NCBI GenBank assembly: GCA_937898445.1
Contig: CALEJY010000045.1
Coordinates: forward strand, 1 to 8,936
Source: an uncultured Candidatus Melainabacteria bacterium
GTDB taxonomy: Bacteria; Cyanobacteriota; Vampirovibrionia; Gastranaerophilales; Gastranaerophilaceae
DNA: 8,936 bases
Direction: 5' to 3'
Shown here: piece after piece, positions 1 through 6,479 of the stretch
Position numbering within the stretch: the first letter of the stretch is position 1
Layout of the letters: every line of letters begins with the position of its first letter
Made by a program: the position numbers and the translations under genes
Notes under the pieces: model-generated
What the model saw: only the letters and a program-made list of their open reading frames with translations
Database searches by the model: none
Told to the model about the DNA's origin: nothing

Positions 1-5
1 CTCTC

Positions 6-34
6 ACAAAACGTGACATTTAGTCACCTTTTGT
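6..34. terminator. imperfect hairpin, possible terminator
   Basis: The arms ACAAAA-C-GTGAC (6-17) and GTCAC-C-TTTTGT (23-34) pair around the loop ATTTA, giving eleven base pairs with one C-C mismatch. The A and T runs flanking the core make it readable as a weak intrinsic terminator on either strand. It probably serves a gene ending left of the window. The stem core is short and only moderately G+C, so it could instead be a simple inverted repeat. Confidence 0.35.
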
Positions 35-82
35 TCGGCAGAGTCGCAAGGGGAGGACATGAATTTCAACGTAACGAACTGC

Positions 83-154
83 GCATCCAGACTTCTTTGC
101 ATCTAAGCATCTTTTAATTTTAGCTGCTTAACTTCTTAACTGCCTAGCTGCTTT
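83..154. repeat. two blocks of 8-bp tandem quasi-repeats
   Basis: Block 1 (83-114) holds four octamers close to GCATCTNN, for example GCATCTAA at 99-106 and GCATCTTT at 107-114. Block 2 (123-154) holds four octamers of the related form RCTKCTTA, for example GCTGCTTA at 123-130 and ACTTCTTA at 131-138. Each block is 32 bp. The same GCATCTNN consensus recurs four times at 4105-4136. The units are degenerate, so this is an old or drifting short tandem repeat, not a clean microsatellite. Confidence 0.7.
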
Positions 155-155
155 T

Positions 156-186
156 GATACGGGCTTTTCAATTTCACTTCTCACTT
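156..186. repeat. dispersed repeat, copy 1 (GATACGGGC cap plus heptamers)
   Basis: It matches 4015-4046 at about 28 of 32 aligned positions with one single-base gap. It starts with the cap GATACGGGCTTTTCA, followed by two heptamers ending in CAC (ATTTCAC at 171-177, TTCTCAC at 178-184). It directly follows the second octamer block. The copy in the 3799-4234 intergenic region is in the same orientation. Confidence 0.75.
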
Positions 187-193
187 AAACAAA

Positions 194-224
194 CTAACAA
201 TTCGCTAACAATTTTTATGATAAT
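194..224 (+). promoter_or_regulatory. putative promoter of the glycosyltransferase operon
   Basis: TATGATAAT at 216-224 provides a good -10 (GATAAT, 219-224) some 30 bp before the start codon. No TTGACA-like -35 is visible at the right distance. Instead the 9-mer CTAACAATT occurs twice (194-202 and 205-213), 11 bp apart, about one helical turn. That spacing could be a regulator site covering the -35 region, or chance in AT-rich DNA. Confidence 0.45.
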
Positions 225-254
225 ATATTTAGGTTGGAATAAAGGAGAGATTTA

Positions 255-1928
255 ATGGAAAAATTCTTTGATTTTATAAAAAAACACGGCGACCTATTCA
301 CTTTTTTAGGTCTACTAATAGTATGTTATTTTATTTTCTTTTTTAATATTGGAAATTATCCTTTGATGGATGTCGATGAAACAAGATATGTTTCTATGTC
401 ACGTGATATGTTCCATTGCAAGGATTTTTTAACACTTTATTTAAACGGAGATTTTTTCTTTGAAAAACCGCCTCTTTACTTCTGGGGTGAATGTTTATCA
501 TTCGCTATTTTCGGGAAAGTTACCGAATTTACCGCAAGATTTCCGGTTGCATTATACGGAACACTTTCGACTTTGCTTTTATATTTCACAGGCAAGAAAG
601 TTGTTTCTCGCAGATATGGCGTAATTTCAGCCCTTATCCTTGCAACTACATTGGAATTTGTAATTTTGGCAAAATTCGCAATCCTTGATATCGTCGTAAC
701 AACTTGCGTCGGATTTTCGGTAATGTTCGGATTTTTGACCCAATTTGTTCAAGACAAAAACAAAAAATATATGTGGTGGTTATTCTACATATTCTCAGGT
801 TTAGCAGTAATGGCTAAGGGAATTCCGGGATTTGTTGTTCCGTTTGCTGTAATGTTTTTTGTAACAATCGCAAACAAGACGTTTAAACAAGTTTTCAAAC
901 CACAATACATTTTACCTGGATTTTTACTATTCTTTTTAATAGTTCTCCCGTGGCATTTAATTATGTTCAAAATTCACGATCCGCTATTTTTCCACGAATA
1001 CATAATTAAACACCACATCGAAAGATTTTTAAATTCAAATGAAATTAATAGGGAACAACCGTTCTATTTTTATATTCTAACAGTTTTGTGGGGACTTGTT
1101 CCTTATATTTTTTCCGCAATTGCAGTTGGAATTACAAAACTTAAATCAATCAAAAAATTTAACGTTACAGAACTATCCAACCCACAAAAATACTTATTGT
1201 TCAACGCAATCGCATTTGTTGTAACAATGTTATTTTTCTCATCTTCCAGCACAAAATTAATCACATATATTTTACCTGTATATTTCTTCACTGCTTGCAT
1301 TTTGGGTTTTGTATGGGAAGACTATATGTTCAACAAAAAATACGAAAAGCCAATAAACATAACCGTTTACATCTTAGGCGGAATTTGTATTTTGGCAGGA
1401 ATTTTGACTTGTTTTGCAAAATTCGTTCTTCCTGCTCAAACTTATTCAGACCTCTTAACAATAAAATGGTTCTGCATAATTTTGGTTTTAGCATTCGGAA
1501 TTTCAAGTATTTTATGCGCAATCAAAAAACTTCCAAAAGGTGTTTTCACATGCTATGTGCTATTAATCCTTATTACATCAGCATTTGGAACAAAATTATT
1601 CTACAATATGGATTATAAATTTGGGCAAAATGATTTGATGCGTTTTGCAAAATACGCTCACGAAAACGGTAAAAAAGTTGCGGTAATAAATGATGAAAGA
1701 AAATATTCTGTAGTTTATTATTACGGAATTCCAACAGATATGGATAGCAGAAACGTTTTATTCATCACACTTGATGATAAAGACGAAATGGCACAACTCG
1801 GAAAAATTTTAGATGATAAAAATGTTGTTGCCATTATTAGAAAAAAACAGTATCAAGAGATTGATAAAACATTAGATTTTGATGTAGTATTAGAGGGAAG
1901 AAAACATTTACTTGTTAAGGTTCACTAA
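255..1928 (+). CDS. ArnT/PMT-family membrane glycosyltransferase (GT-C fold)
   Basis: A 557-residue polytopic membrane protein of the GT39/GT83-like family. Members move a sugar from a polyprenyl-phosphate donor to a lipid, protein or glycan on the outer face of the inner membrane. After a first helix (about 15-31) comes the family's acidic first-loop motif D39-V-D-E-T-R-Y45, which carries the catalytic acid and metal-site region. E70-K-P-P-L-Y-F-W then matches the (D/E)KPPLYFW signature. Further family-like stretches are AKGIPGF (188-193) and SSTKLITYILP (331-341). I count roughly 11-13 hydrophobic helices up to about residue 450. The last 100 residues are soluble and mixed alpha/beta, as in ArnT-like proteins. 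The length fits the family. The start has AGGAG (243-247) 7 nt upstream. The sugar and acceptor cannot be read from sequence, so the name ArnT would overstate it. The stop overlaps the next gene's ATG. Confidence 0.88.
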   Translation: MEKFFDFIKKHGDLFTFLGLLIVCYFIFFFNIGNYPLMDVDETRYVSMSRDMFHCKDFLTLYLNGDFFFEKPPLYFWGECLSFAIFGKVTEFTARFPVALYGTLSTLLLYFTGKKVVSRRYGVISALILATTLEFVILAKFAILDIVVTTCVGFSVMFGFLTQFVQDKNKKYMWWLFYIFSGLAVMAKGIPGFVVPFAVMFFVTIANKTFKQVFKPQYILPGFLLFFLIVLPWHLIMFKIHDPLFFHEYIIKHHIERFLNSNEINREQPFYFYILTVLWGLVPYIFSAIAVGITKLKSIKKFNVTELSNPQKYLLFNAIAFVVTMLFFSSSSTKLITYILPVYFFTACILGFVWEDYMFNKKYEKPINITVYILGGICILAGILTCFAKFVLPAQTYSDLLTIKWFCIILVLAFGISSILCAIKKLPKGVFTCYVLLILITSAFGTKLFYNMDYKFGQNDLMRFAKYAHENGKKVAVINDERKYSVVYYYGIPTDMDSRNVLFITLDDKDEMAQLGKILDDKNVVAIIRKKQYQEIDKTLDFDVVLEGRKHLLVKVH

Positions 1929-2467
1929 TGTTACAAAGATATGAAAAATTTTTAAAAGAAGTTTTAGACCCAAAACTAGACAAATATTTTGAAGAACAGT
2001 GCGAATTTGTAAAATGCAAAGAAGGCTGTTCTTCTTGTTGCGAAGTTGGCGAATATCCTTTTTCAAGACTAGAACTTGAATATTTGATGTCAGGCTTTGT
2101 AAACCTTCCATTTGAAACAAAACACATAATTAAAGAAGAAATAAAACGCCTAAAACGAGAGCAACCGAAAATGCACAAATGTCCGTTTTTGATAAACAAA
2201 ATGTGTTGCCTTTATCAATACAGGGGAATTGTTTGCAGAATACATGGACTTGCTTGGTATGACGAAGTCGAAAACAGAGTAAGATTGCCATATTGCGTAA
2301 ACAAGGGATTGAATTACGGAACAGTTTTCAACAGAGAAACCGGAGAAGTTTTCTTAGAAAATCCAATCAGAGAACGATTGAGGATAGATACTATCCTCAA
2401 CAGTCCTGAAGCTGAACCATATAATTTGGAATGCGGAGAAATTCGCCCGCTTTTAAAATGGTTCTAA
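1928..2467 (+). CDS. YkgJ-family cysteine-cluster (Zn/Fe-binding) protein
   Basis: A 179-residue soluble protein of the YkgJ/CxxCxxCC family, annotated in the databases as putative zinc- or iron-chelating; no biochemical role is established for most members. The N-terminal cluster is C30-x3-C34-x2-C37-C38. The second conserved part is C85-P-F-L followed by C93-C94 and C103-R104, matching the family's CPFL...C.IY..RP..CR layout, and C123 may add a ligand. The first cysteine pair is spaced x3, not the canonical x2. The ATG shares its A with the upstream stop (TAATG), so translation is probably coupled to the glycosyltransferase. This suggests a shared process but does not say which. The 3' end contains a perfect 10-bp hairpin (2378-2400). 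The gene ends 5 nt from the convergent transporter gene. Confidence 0.85.
   Translation: MLQRYEKFLKEVLDPKLDKYFEEQCEFVKCKEGCSSCCEVGEYPFSRLELEYLMSGFVNLPFETKHIIKEEIKRLKREQPKMHKCPFLINKMCCLYQYRGIVCRIHGLAWYDEVENRVRLPYCVNKGLNYGTVFNRETGEVFLENPIRERLRIDTILNSPEAEPYNLECGEIRPLLKWF
2378..2400. repeat. perfect 10-bp inverted repeat inside the ykgJ-like gene
   Basis: The arm TTGAGGATAG (2378-2387) is exactly complementary to CTATCCTCAA (2391-2400) around the 3-nt loop ATA. It lies 65 bp before the end of the ykgJ-like stop codon and codes for RLRIDTILN in that frame. There is no T tract on either side, so it is not a standard intrinsic terminator. Confidence 0.8.
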
Positions 2468-2472
2468 TTGTT

Positions 2473-3798
2473 TTAGTGTAAATATTTTATATACAAATAA
2501 ATAGAGCTTATGATTAATGAAACAGTTGTTACCAAAGCTCCGTATTTCATAAACCTCATAAATGAAATCGGATGACCTTTTGTATGCGCAGTTTCACTAA
2601 CAATAACATTTGCGGCAGCTCCGATAATAGTAAGGTTTCCACCTAAACAAGCACCTAATGACAACGCCCACCACAAAGGATGATGACCAACACCGGTGTA
2701 AGGCAATGTATGTTGAACTTGTGCAATTAGAGGAGCCATAGTTGCGGTGTAAGGAATATTATCAATAATTCCTGACAAAATACCTGAACCCCACAAAATT
2801 AACATTGTCGCAGCAGCCAAACTTCCGTGAGTAAATTGAATTAATTTGTCAGCTAAAAAGCTAATTCCGCCATTTGCTTCAAATCCACCAATAATTATAA
2901 ACAACCCAACGAAAAAGAAGATTGTTAACCATTCAACATCACGGTAAATTTCTTTTGGTTTTTCAAACAACAACAAGAATGATGCGCCTGCAACTGCAAA
3001 AACATAAGCAGGAATATGAGTTACGTCATGAGTTACAAAACCTGTAATAACAAGAGTAAGAGTAATCATTGAACGTATCATAAGTTTTTTGTGTGTAATC
3101 GTTTTAGAATTGTCTAAATTCGCAATATGTTCCATTTTTTCTTTTGTAGCTTTAAGAGATTTTCTGAACATGAAAACCAAAATTCCGACACATACAAGAA
3201 AAATTGTAAGTACAACAACGGTTAACTCGTTTACAAAATCCATAAAACTCAAACCTGCTTTTGCGGCAATAATAATATTTGGCGGATCACCGATTAAAGT
3301 TGCAGTACCACCGATATTTGATGCCAAAACCTCTGTAATCAAAAACGGAACAGGATCACATTCAAATTCTCTTGCAATAACAAAAGTTACCGGCATAACT
3401 AAAACGACAGTCGTTACGTTATCCAAAAACGCTGATGCAATCGCAGTAAATGCAGCCAATGCAAAAAGAACAGTTTTCGGATGTCCTTTTGTAGCCTTCA
3501 AAATACCAATAGCCATCCATTTAAAAACACCACTTCTGCTTGCGATATGAACAATAATCATCATACCGATAAGCAAAAAGATAACTTCAAATTCAATGTA
3601 ATCGAAAACTGAGCGAATGTAAGTTTCAGTTTGTGGGTTGACAGAACCGTGAAACGGCAACAAACCCAATAACATTGTCAATGAAGCACCTACAAGTGCC
3701 ACAACAGATTTTTGAATTTTTTCACTGGCAATAAAAATATAGGCAACTAATAAAATTGCGCCTGATATAATCATGCCGTAGTTTGATACTAAATCCAT
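2473..3798 (-). CDS. ArsB/NhaD/CitM-type ion transporter (IT superfamily)
   Basis: A 441-residue inner-membrane carrier of the ion transporter superfamily (ArsB, NhaD, P-permease, SLC13). Its two halves repeat each other. The first carries LDNVTT (125-130) and then N161-IGGTATLIGDPPN-174. The second carries IDNIPYT (345-351) and then GGN-LTIIGAAANVI (387-399). The GTATLIGDPPN signature is typical of the ArsB/NhaD/P-permease branch. About 10-12 hydrophobic segments are visible, with a charged cytoplasmic loop at about 212-240 separating the halves. Length is normal for the family. The substrate could be arsenite, Na+/H+, a carboxylate or another ion. No arsR or arsC lies nearby, so arsenite export is unsupported. 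GAGGG (3806-3810) lies 7 nt before the ATG. The leader upstream can fold into nested hairpins, suggesting RNA-level control. Confidence 0.85.
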   Translation of the reverse strand: MDLVSNYGMIISGAILLVAYIFIASEKIQKSVVALVGASLTMLLGLLPFHGSVNPQTETYIRSVFDYIEFEVIFLLIGMMIIVHIASRSGVFKWMAIGILKATKGHPKTVLFALAAFTAIASAFLDNVTTVVLVMPVTFVIAREFECDPVPFLITEVLASNIGGTATLIGDPPNIIIAAKAGLSFMDFVNELTVVVLTIFLVCVGILVFMFRKSLKATKEKMEHIANLDNSKTITHKKLMIRSMITLTLVITGFVTHDVTHIPAYVFAVAGASFLLLFEKPKEIYRDVEWLTIFFFVGLFIIIGGFEANGGISFLADKLIQFTHGSLAAATMLILWGSGILSGIIDNIPYTATMAPLIAQVQHTLPYTGVGHHPLWWALSLGACLGGNLTIIGAAANVIVSETAHTKGHPISFMRFMKYGALVTTVSLIISSIYLYIKYLH

Positions 3799-3826
3799 AA
3801 TTTTTCCCTCATAAATATTAAAAGCG

Positions 3827-3879
3827 AACTTTTCTTTTTCGAATATTCCCTTAGTGATTGCACTCCAAAAAGAAAAACT
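3827..3879 (-). promoter_or_regulatory. structured 5' leader of the transporter gene
   Basis: On the minus-strand RNA, 3867-3879 pairs with 3827-3839 as a 13-bp stem with two G-U wobbles; its core is UUUUCUUUUU against AAAAAGAAAA. The 27-nt interior carries a second perfect hairpin, AGUG-CAAU-CACU (3853-3864), and the palindrome GAAUAUUC (3841-3848). The stem ends about 28 nt upstream of the start codon, shortly before the GAGGG ribosome site. I do not recognise a known riboswitch class here. It may be an undescribed leader or simply a purine/pyrimidine-rich inverted repeat. Confidence 0.4.
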
Positions 3880-3897
3880 TCCTGCAAACGGGTATTT

Positions 3898-3927
3898 TTT
3901 CTAATTGTAACATAAACATTTTGTCAA
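3898..3927 (-). promoter_or_regulatory. candidate promoter of the transporter gene
   Basis: Read on the minus strand there is a consensus TTGACA (3922-3927). The best boxes downstream are TAGAAA with an 18-bp spacer (3898-3903, 4 of 6 matches) or the extended -10 TGTTACAAT (3904-3912), which is only 12 bp from TTGACA and would act without it. Either gives a leader of roughly 90-100 nt before the ATG, containing the nested hairpins. Confidence 0.4.
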
Positions 3928-3989
3928 TTGTATATCTTAAGCACTTTTGGGACAGGCTATACACATATGCAACTTTAATAATGTTATAC

Positions 3990-4075
3990 CCCTCACCATT
4001 CACTTATTAATAACGATACGGACTTTTCACGTTTCGCTTCTCACTTTTCACTAAAGTTTCACCATAAGTCCTATC
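3990..4075. repeat. heptamer repeats and dispersed repeat, copy 2
   Basis: Four head-to-tail heptamers at 4024-4051 follow the pattern NTYTCRC (TTTTCAC at 4024 and again at 4045, with GTTTCGC and TTCTCAC between). Two more lie at 3990-4003 (CCCTCAC, CATTCAC). Positions 4015-4046 match 156-186. The cap GATACGGACTT (4015-4025) is also complementary to AAGTCCTATC (4066-4075) apart from one bulged base, so the block could fold as a long-loop hairpin. Confidence 0.7.
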
Positions 4076-4092
4076 GTCTTATTACCTTCTCT

Positions 4093-4136
4093 GATACAGA
4101 CTTTGCATCTTCGCCTCTACGCATCTAGACATCTAA
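4093..4136. repeat. cap motif plus four octamer repeats
   Basis: GATACAGACTTT (4093-4104) is a third copy of the cap motif. Here it is followed not by heptamers but by four octamers of consensus RCATCTNN (4105-4136), for example GCATCTTC at 4105 and GCATCTAG at 4121. The same octamer consensus occurs four times at 83-114. Confidence 0.7.
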
Positions 4137-4146
4137 CTCAAATGTT

Positions 4147-4230
4147 GTCACAGTGGACTACGTGCGTAAAACTCCATACCAAAGTATGAAGTACTTTAGA
4201 CCAATATCGTCACAGAGGACTACGTGCGTA
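4147..4230. repeat. pair of 22-bp direct repeats
   Basis: Positions 4147-4168 and 4209-4230 are identical except for one base (T at 4154, A at 4216), with 40 bp between them. Each copy ends in the near-palindrome TACGTGCGTA. The spacer contains a terminator-like hairpin. The second copy ends 4 bp before the GNAT gene's stop codon. Two copies with a hairpin spacer do not make a CRISPR array. Confidence 0.75.
4168..4192 (-). terminator. possible terminator of the ribE-ribBA-GNAT operon
   Basis: On the minus-strand transcript the arm ACTTCATAC (4184-4192) pairs with GTATGGAGT (4171-4179) around UUUG, giving nine base pairs with one G-U wobble. A short U run follows (complement of AAA, 4168-4170). 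It lies about 45 nt downstream of the GNAT stop codon, in the right place to end the riboflavin operon. The U tract is short, so termination may be inefficient. Confidence 0.4.
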
Positions 4231-4234
4231 GCAC

Positions 4235-5233
4235 CTATAAATCTTTTGTTGGCAAGTATGATTGAGGGTAATTGTAATCTTCTTTAAACCCTAAATGTCT
4301 GTACATTTTCAATGCTTGGAAATTGTTGGTTTCTGTTGTCGTATTTACTTCAGAAATCGGTTTTATTCCATTATCTGCAAGTTCAATCAATTTTTCTACA
4401 GATTTTTTAAGCATGTGTTTTGACAAACCTTTGCCCTGATGTTCTTTTCTAATCGCTACAATCGGAATATTTGCAATTCTTCCACCTGTAAGGTTCATAA
4501 AGCAAAAACCGACAGGGATATTATTACACAACAAAATAGTCGTTGCTTCAGGTAAAAATTCTGCATATATATTTTTTACAATCTTTGTAATTATGTCACG
4601 AGTGCCTTCAATTGTCTTAAATCTTGGGTCAAACAAAGCATCTGCGCTATCTTCAAAACCTTCTTGAACAACTTCAACAGCATCTTCAAAATATTTGTCT
4701 TGCCAATCAACAAGCTTGTATTCACTATCAAGTGGCGCAAGTTGAGTGATTTTTAAGATATCTCTTGAATTTGTGCCAGCCATCATAAATCTCAAAACCG
4801 CAATACCAACGAACTTAAACCCATAACGAGCAATATCACCGATTAAGTCTTTTTGTGAACCCAACATCGGATAGCATACAATTTTATCCAATCTTTCAGC
4901 TTTTGTAAGTTCTAAGAATTTTTTAAGCAAATACATAGCTCTTTCAACCATATTTTCCATTTTGAAAGAGTGAATTATGTTAAGTTCAATCGCCTCTGAA
5001 ATAGTGGTTGTATATACCAAAAACGCAACAGGAATTGCATTTTCAAACAACACAACGCATTCAATCAATTTCTTTTCAACTGCATCAATAAACCCTTCAA
5101 AATCGAGCGGTTCAAGTTCAAAATTATACTCAGTCACTGCTCTGTTTACAAAATCGTTATACACAGTTGCAAACGCTTTGTAATCGTTTGGAGTTAATAA
5201 TCTAGCCTCAAAGTTTTGATTTTCGTCAGTCAT
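4235..5233 (-). CDS. GNAT-family acetyltransferase with two GNAT-like halves
   Basis: A 332-residue soluble protein with two GNAT-like halves. The C-terminal half (about 170-330) has the acetyl-CoA pyrophosphate loop H265-Q-G-K-G-L270 after strand beta4, preceded by IPIVAIRKE, and the late motif N304...A307...Y311-x3-GF316. The N-terminal half (about 8-150) looks like a degenerate GNAT repeat without a recognisable Q/RxxGxG/A loop, as in other tandem-GNAT proteins where one half is inactive. The acceptor, small molecule or protein N-terminus/lysine, cannot be inferred. The gene is last in the riboflavin operon, 36 nt after ribBA. Two AAGGA elements precede the ATG; the one at 5243-5247, 9 nt away, is the likely ribosome site. 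A role in riboflavin metabolism is possible but only by position. Confidence 0.82.
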   Translation of the reverse strand: MTDENQNFEARLLTPNDYKAFATVYNDFVNRAVTEYNFELEPLDFEGFIDAVEKKLIECVVLFENAIPVAFLVYTTTISEAIELNIIHSFKMENMVERAMYLLKKFLELTKAERLDKIVCYPMLGSQKDLIGDIARYGFKFVGIAVLRFMMAGTNSRDILKITQLAPLDSEYKLVDWQDKYFEDAVEVVQEGFEDSADALFDPRFKTIEGTRDIITKIVKNIYAEFLPEATTILLCNNIPVGFCFMNLTGGRIANIPIVAIRKEHQGKGLSKHMLKKSVEKLIELADNGIKPISEVNTTTETNNFQALKMYRHLGFKEDYNYPQSYLPTKDL

Positions 5234-5269
5234 GTCCTTAATTCCTTGTTATTATTGCAATGCGCTCCA

Positions 5270-6478
5270 CTATATCATGTGGTGCATTTTTTCTTTTTTG
5301 GTTTCCATATACCGCTTGTTATACTCATTTATATATGGCGGTATTTTAACTATATCATGTACAGTTAATCCGTAACCCTTCAAACCGACGATTTTTTTCG
5401 GATTATTTGTAATTAAGTTGAAATTATTGAACCCAAGATCACGAATTATTTGCGCACCCATGCCATAATCTCTCAAATCAGGTTTAAATCCTAAAGAAAC
5501 ATTCGCTTCAACAGTATCTTGTCCTTTTTCTTGAAGATGGTAGGCTTTAATCTTGTTAATTATGCCAATTCCTCTGCCTTCATGCCCTTTCATATAGACT
5601 AGCGCACCTTTTCCATACTCGTTAATCATCTTTAATGCGCTATGCAATTGATAATTACAATCGCATTTCAAACTATGGAAAATGTCGCCAGTAAGGCATT
5701 CACTATGTACTCTCACAAGCGGAATTTTGTCTGAACCATCATCTTTCACTAACGCAACACATTCTTGCCCTGTCATGTGATTTAAGTATCCATAGATTTC
5801 AAAATCACCGAATTGTGTCGGAAGATGTGCCTCAGCTTCTCTTGTAACAATCTTTTCAGATTTCAATCTATAGGCAATAAGTTCAGCAACAGAAATGAAT
5901 TTGATACCATGCTTTTTAGCGAACTTATACAAATCATCACGTCTTGCCATGTGACCATCTTCTGCCATAATTTCGCACATAGGACCTGCCGGAACATGCC
6001 CGCAAAGTCTTGCCAAATCAACAACAGCTTCGGTATGTCCTGTTCTTGTTAAAACACCGCCTTTTCTAGCAACGCATGGGAACAAATGTCCGGGTCTGCA
6101 CAAATCTGACGGTTGAGCATCAGGGGCTAAACAAACTTCTATTGTTTTAGCTCTGTCAAATGCGGAAATTCCGGTTGTTACGCCATATTTTTCAGCCGCA
6201 TCAATACTAACTGTAAAAGCGGTTTTCATAGATTCGCTATTTTGTTCAACCATTTGTGGTAACTGCATTTTTTCAGCAATTTCCGGAGCAATTGCAAGAC
6301 AAATCAAACCTTTTGCATTTTCTGCCATAAATTTTATAACTTCCGGCGTAACCATTTGCCCTGAACATATCAAATCGCCTTCGTTTTCTCTATCTTCATC
6401 ATCGGCAACAATCAACATTTTGCCGTTTTTAAAATCTTCTAATGCACTTTCGATTGAATCAAATTTAAAATTTTCCAT
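5270..6478 (-). CDS. ribBA: bifunctional DHBP synthase / GTP cyclohydrolase II
   Basis: A 402-residue two-domain enzyme supplying both precursors of riboflavin. The N-terminal RibB domain (about 1-205) converts ribulose 5-phosphate to 3,4-dihydroxy-2-butanone 4-phosphate. It shows the acidic metal loop D26-D-E-D-R-E-N-E-G-D-L36 and TRTGHTEA (144-151). The C-terminal RibA domain (about 210-400) opens GTP to the pyrimidine precursor. It has the zinc cysteines C261, C272 and C274 in the usual C-x10-C-x-C pattern, the GHEGRGIG loop (298-305), DLRDYGMGAQI (334-344) and TNNPKK. Every motif I could check is intact and the length is normal. The start lies 1 nt after the ribE stop, with only a weak purine-rich ribosome site (AAAGAGA) inside ribE, implying translational coupling. 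About 16 residues at the C-terminus, rich in Lys, Met and His, are poorly conserved in the family. Confidence 0.97.
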   Translation of the reverse strand: MENFKFDSIESALEDFKNGKMLIVADDEDRENEGDLICSGQMVTPEVIKFMAENAKGLICLAIAPEIAEKMQLPQMVEQNSESMKTAFTVSIDAAEKYGVTTGISAFDRAKTIEVCLAPDAQPSDLCRPGHLFPCVARKGGVLTRTGHTEAVVDLARLCGHVPAGPMCEIMAEDGHMARRDDLYKFAKKHGIKFISVAELIAYRLKSEKIVTREAEAHLPTQFGDFEIYGYLNHMTGQECVALVKDDGSDKIPLVRVHSECLTGDIFHSLKCDCNYQLHSALKMINEYGKGALVYMKGHEGRGIGIINKIKAYHLQEKGQDTVEANVSLGFKPDLRDYGMGAQIIRDLGFNNFNLITNNPKKIVGLKGYGLTVHDIVKIPPYINEYNKRYMETKKEKMHHMI

Positions 6479-6479
6479 T

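Larger units (their letters stand above)
3799..4234. other. 436-bp intergenic region rich in short repeats
   Basis: No coding region is supported here. From left to right it holds the transporter leader and promoter (3799-3927), a short unassigned stretch (3928-3989), heptamer repeats (3990-4003 and 4024-4051), two copies of the GATACRGACTTT cap (4015 and 4093), octamer repeats (4105-4136), and two 22-bp direct repeats flanking a terminator-like hairpin (4147-4230). The repeats share motifs with positions 83-186, the other repeat-bearing intergenic space in the window. Confidence 0.7.

Noticed and set aside
59..106. 15-codon ORF after the purine-rich AAGGGGAGG
   Set aside because: The GGAGG core is only 2 nt from the ATG, too close for a good ribosome site, and the ORF reads into the octamer repeats. 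Not convincing as a peptide gene or leader peptide.
2468..2472. Terminator between the convergent ykgJ-like and transporter genes
   Set aside because: Only 5 bp separate the stop codons. The nearest hairpin (2378-2400) lies inside the coding region and lacks a T tract.
3089..3550. 153-codon open frame on the plus strand, opposite the transporter gene
   Set aside because: It lies wholly antisense to a well-supported transporter, has no ribosome site or recognisable domain, and its Thr/Ile/Val-rich composition is what the reverse of membrane-protein codons gives.
2473..3798. Arsenite efflux (arsB) assignment
   Set aside because: The family signature is shared by many ion transporters and there are no arsR, arsC or arsA neighbours, so the specific name is not justified.
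4147..4230. CRISPR-like repeat-spacer-repeat (22 bp, 40 bp, 22 bp)
   Set aside because: Only two repeats, no cas genes, and the spacer is itself a hairpin with terminator features.
5269..5360. 12-bp direct repeat ACTATATCATGT (5269-5280 and 5349-5360) at the 3' end of ribBA
   Set aside because: The copies fall in different reading contexts of an AT-rich gene (HDIV and HMI-stop) and no other similarity surrounds them; probably chance.
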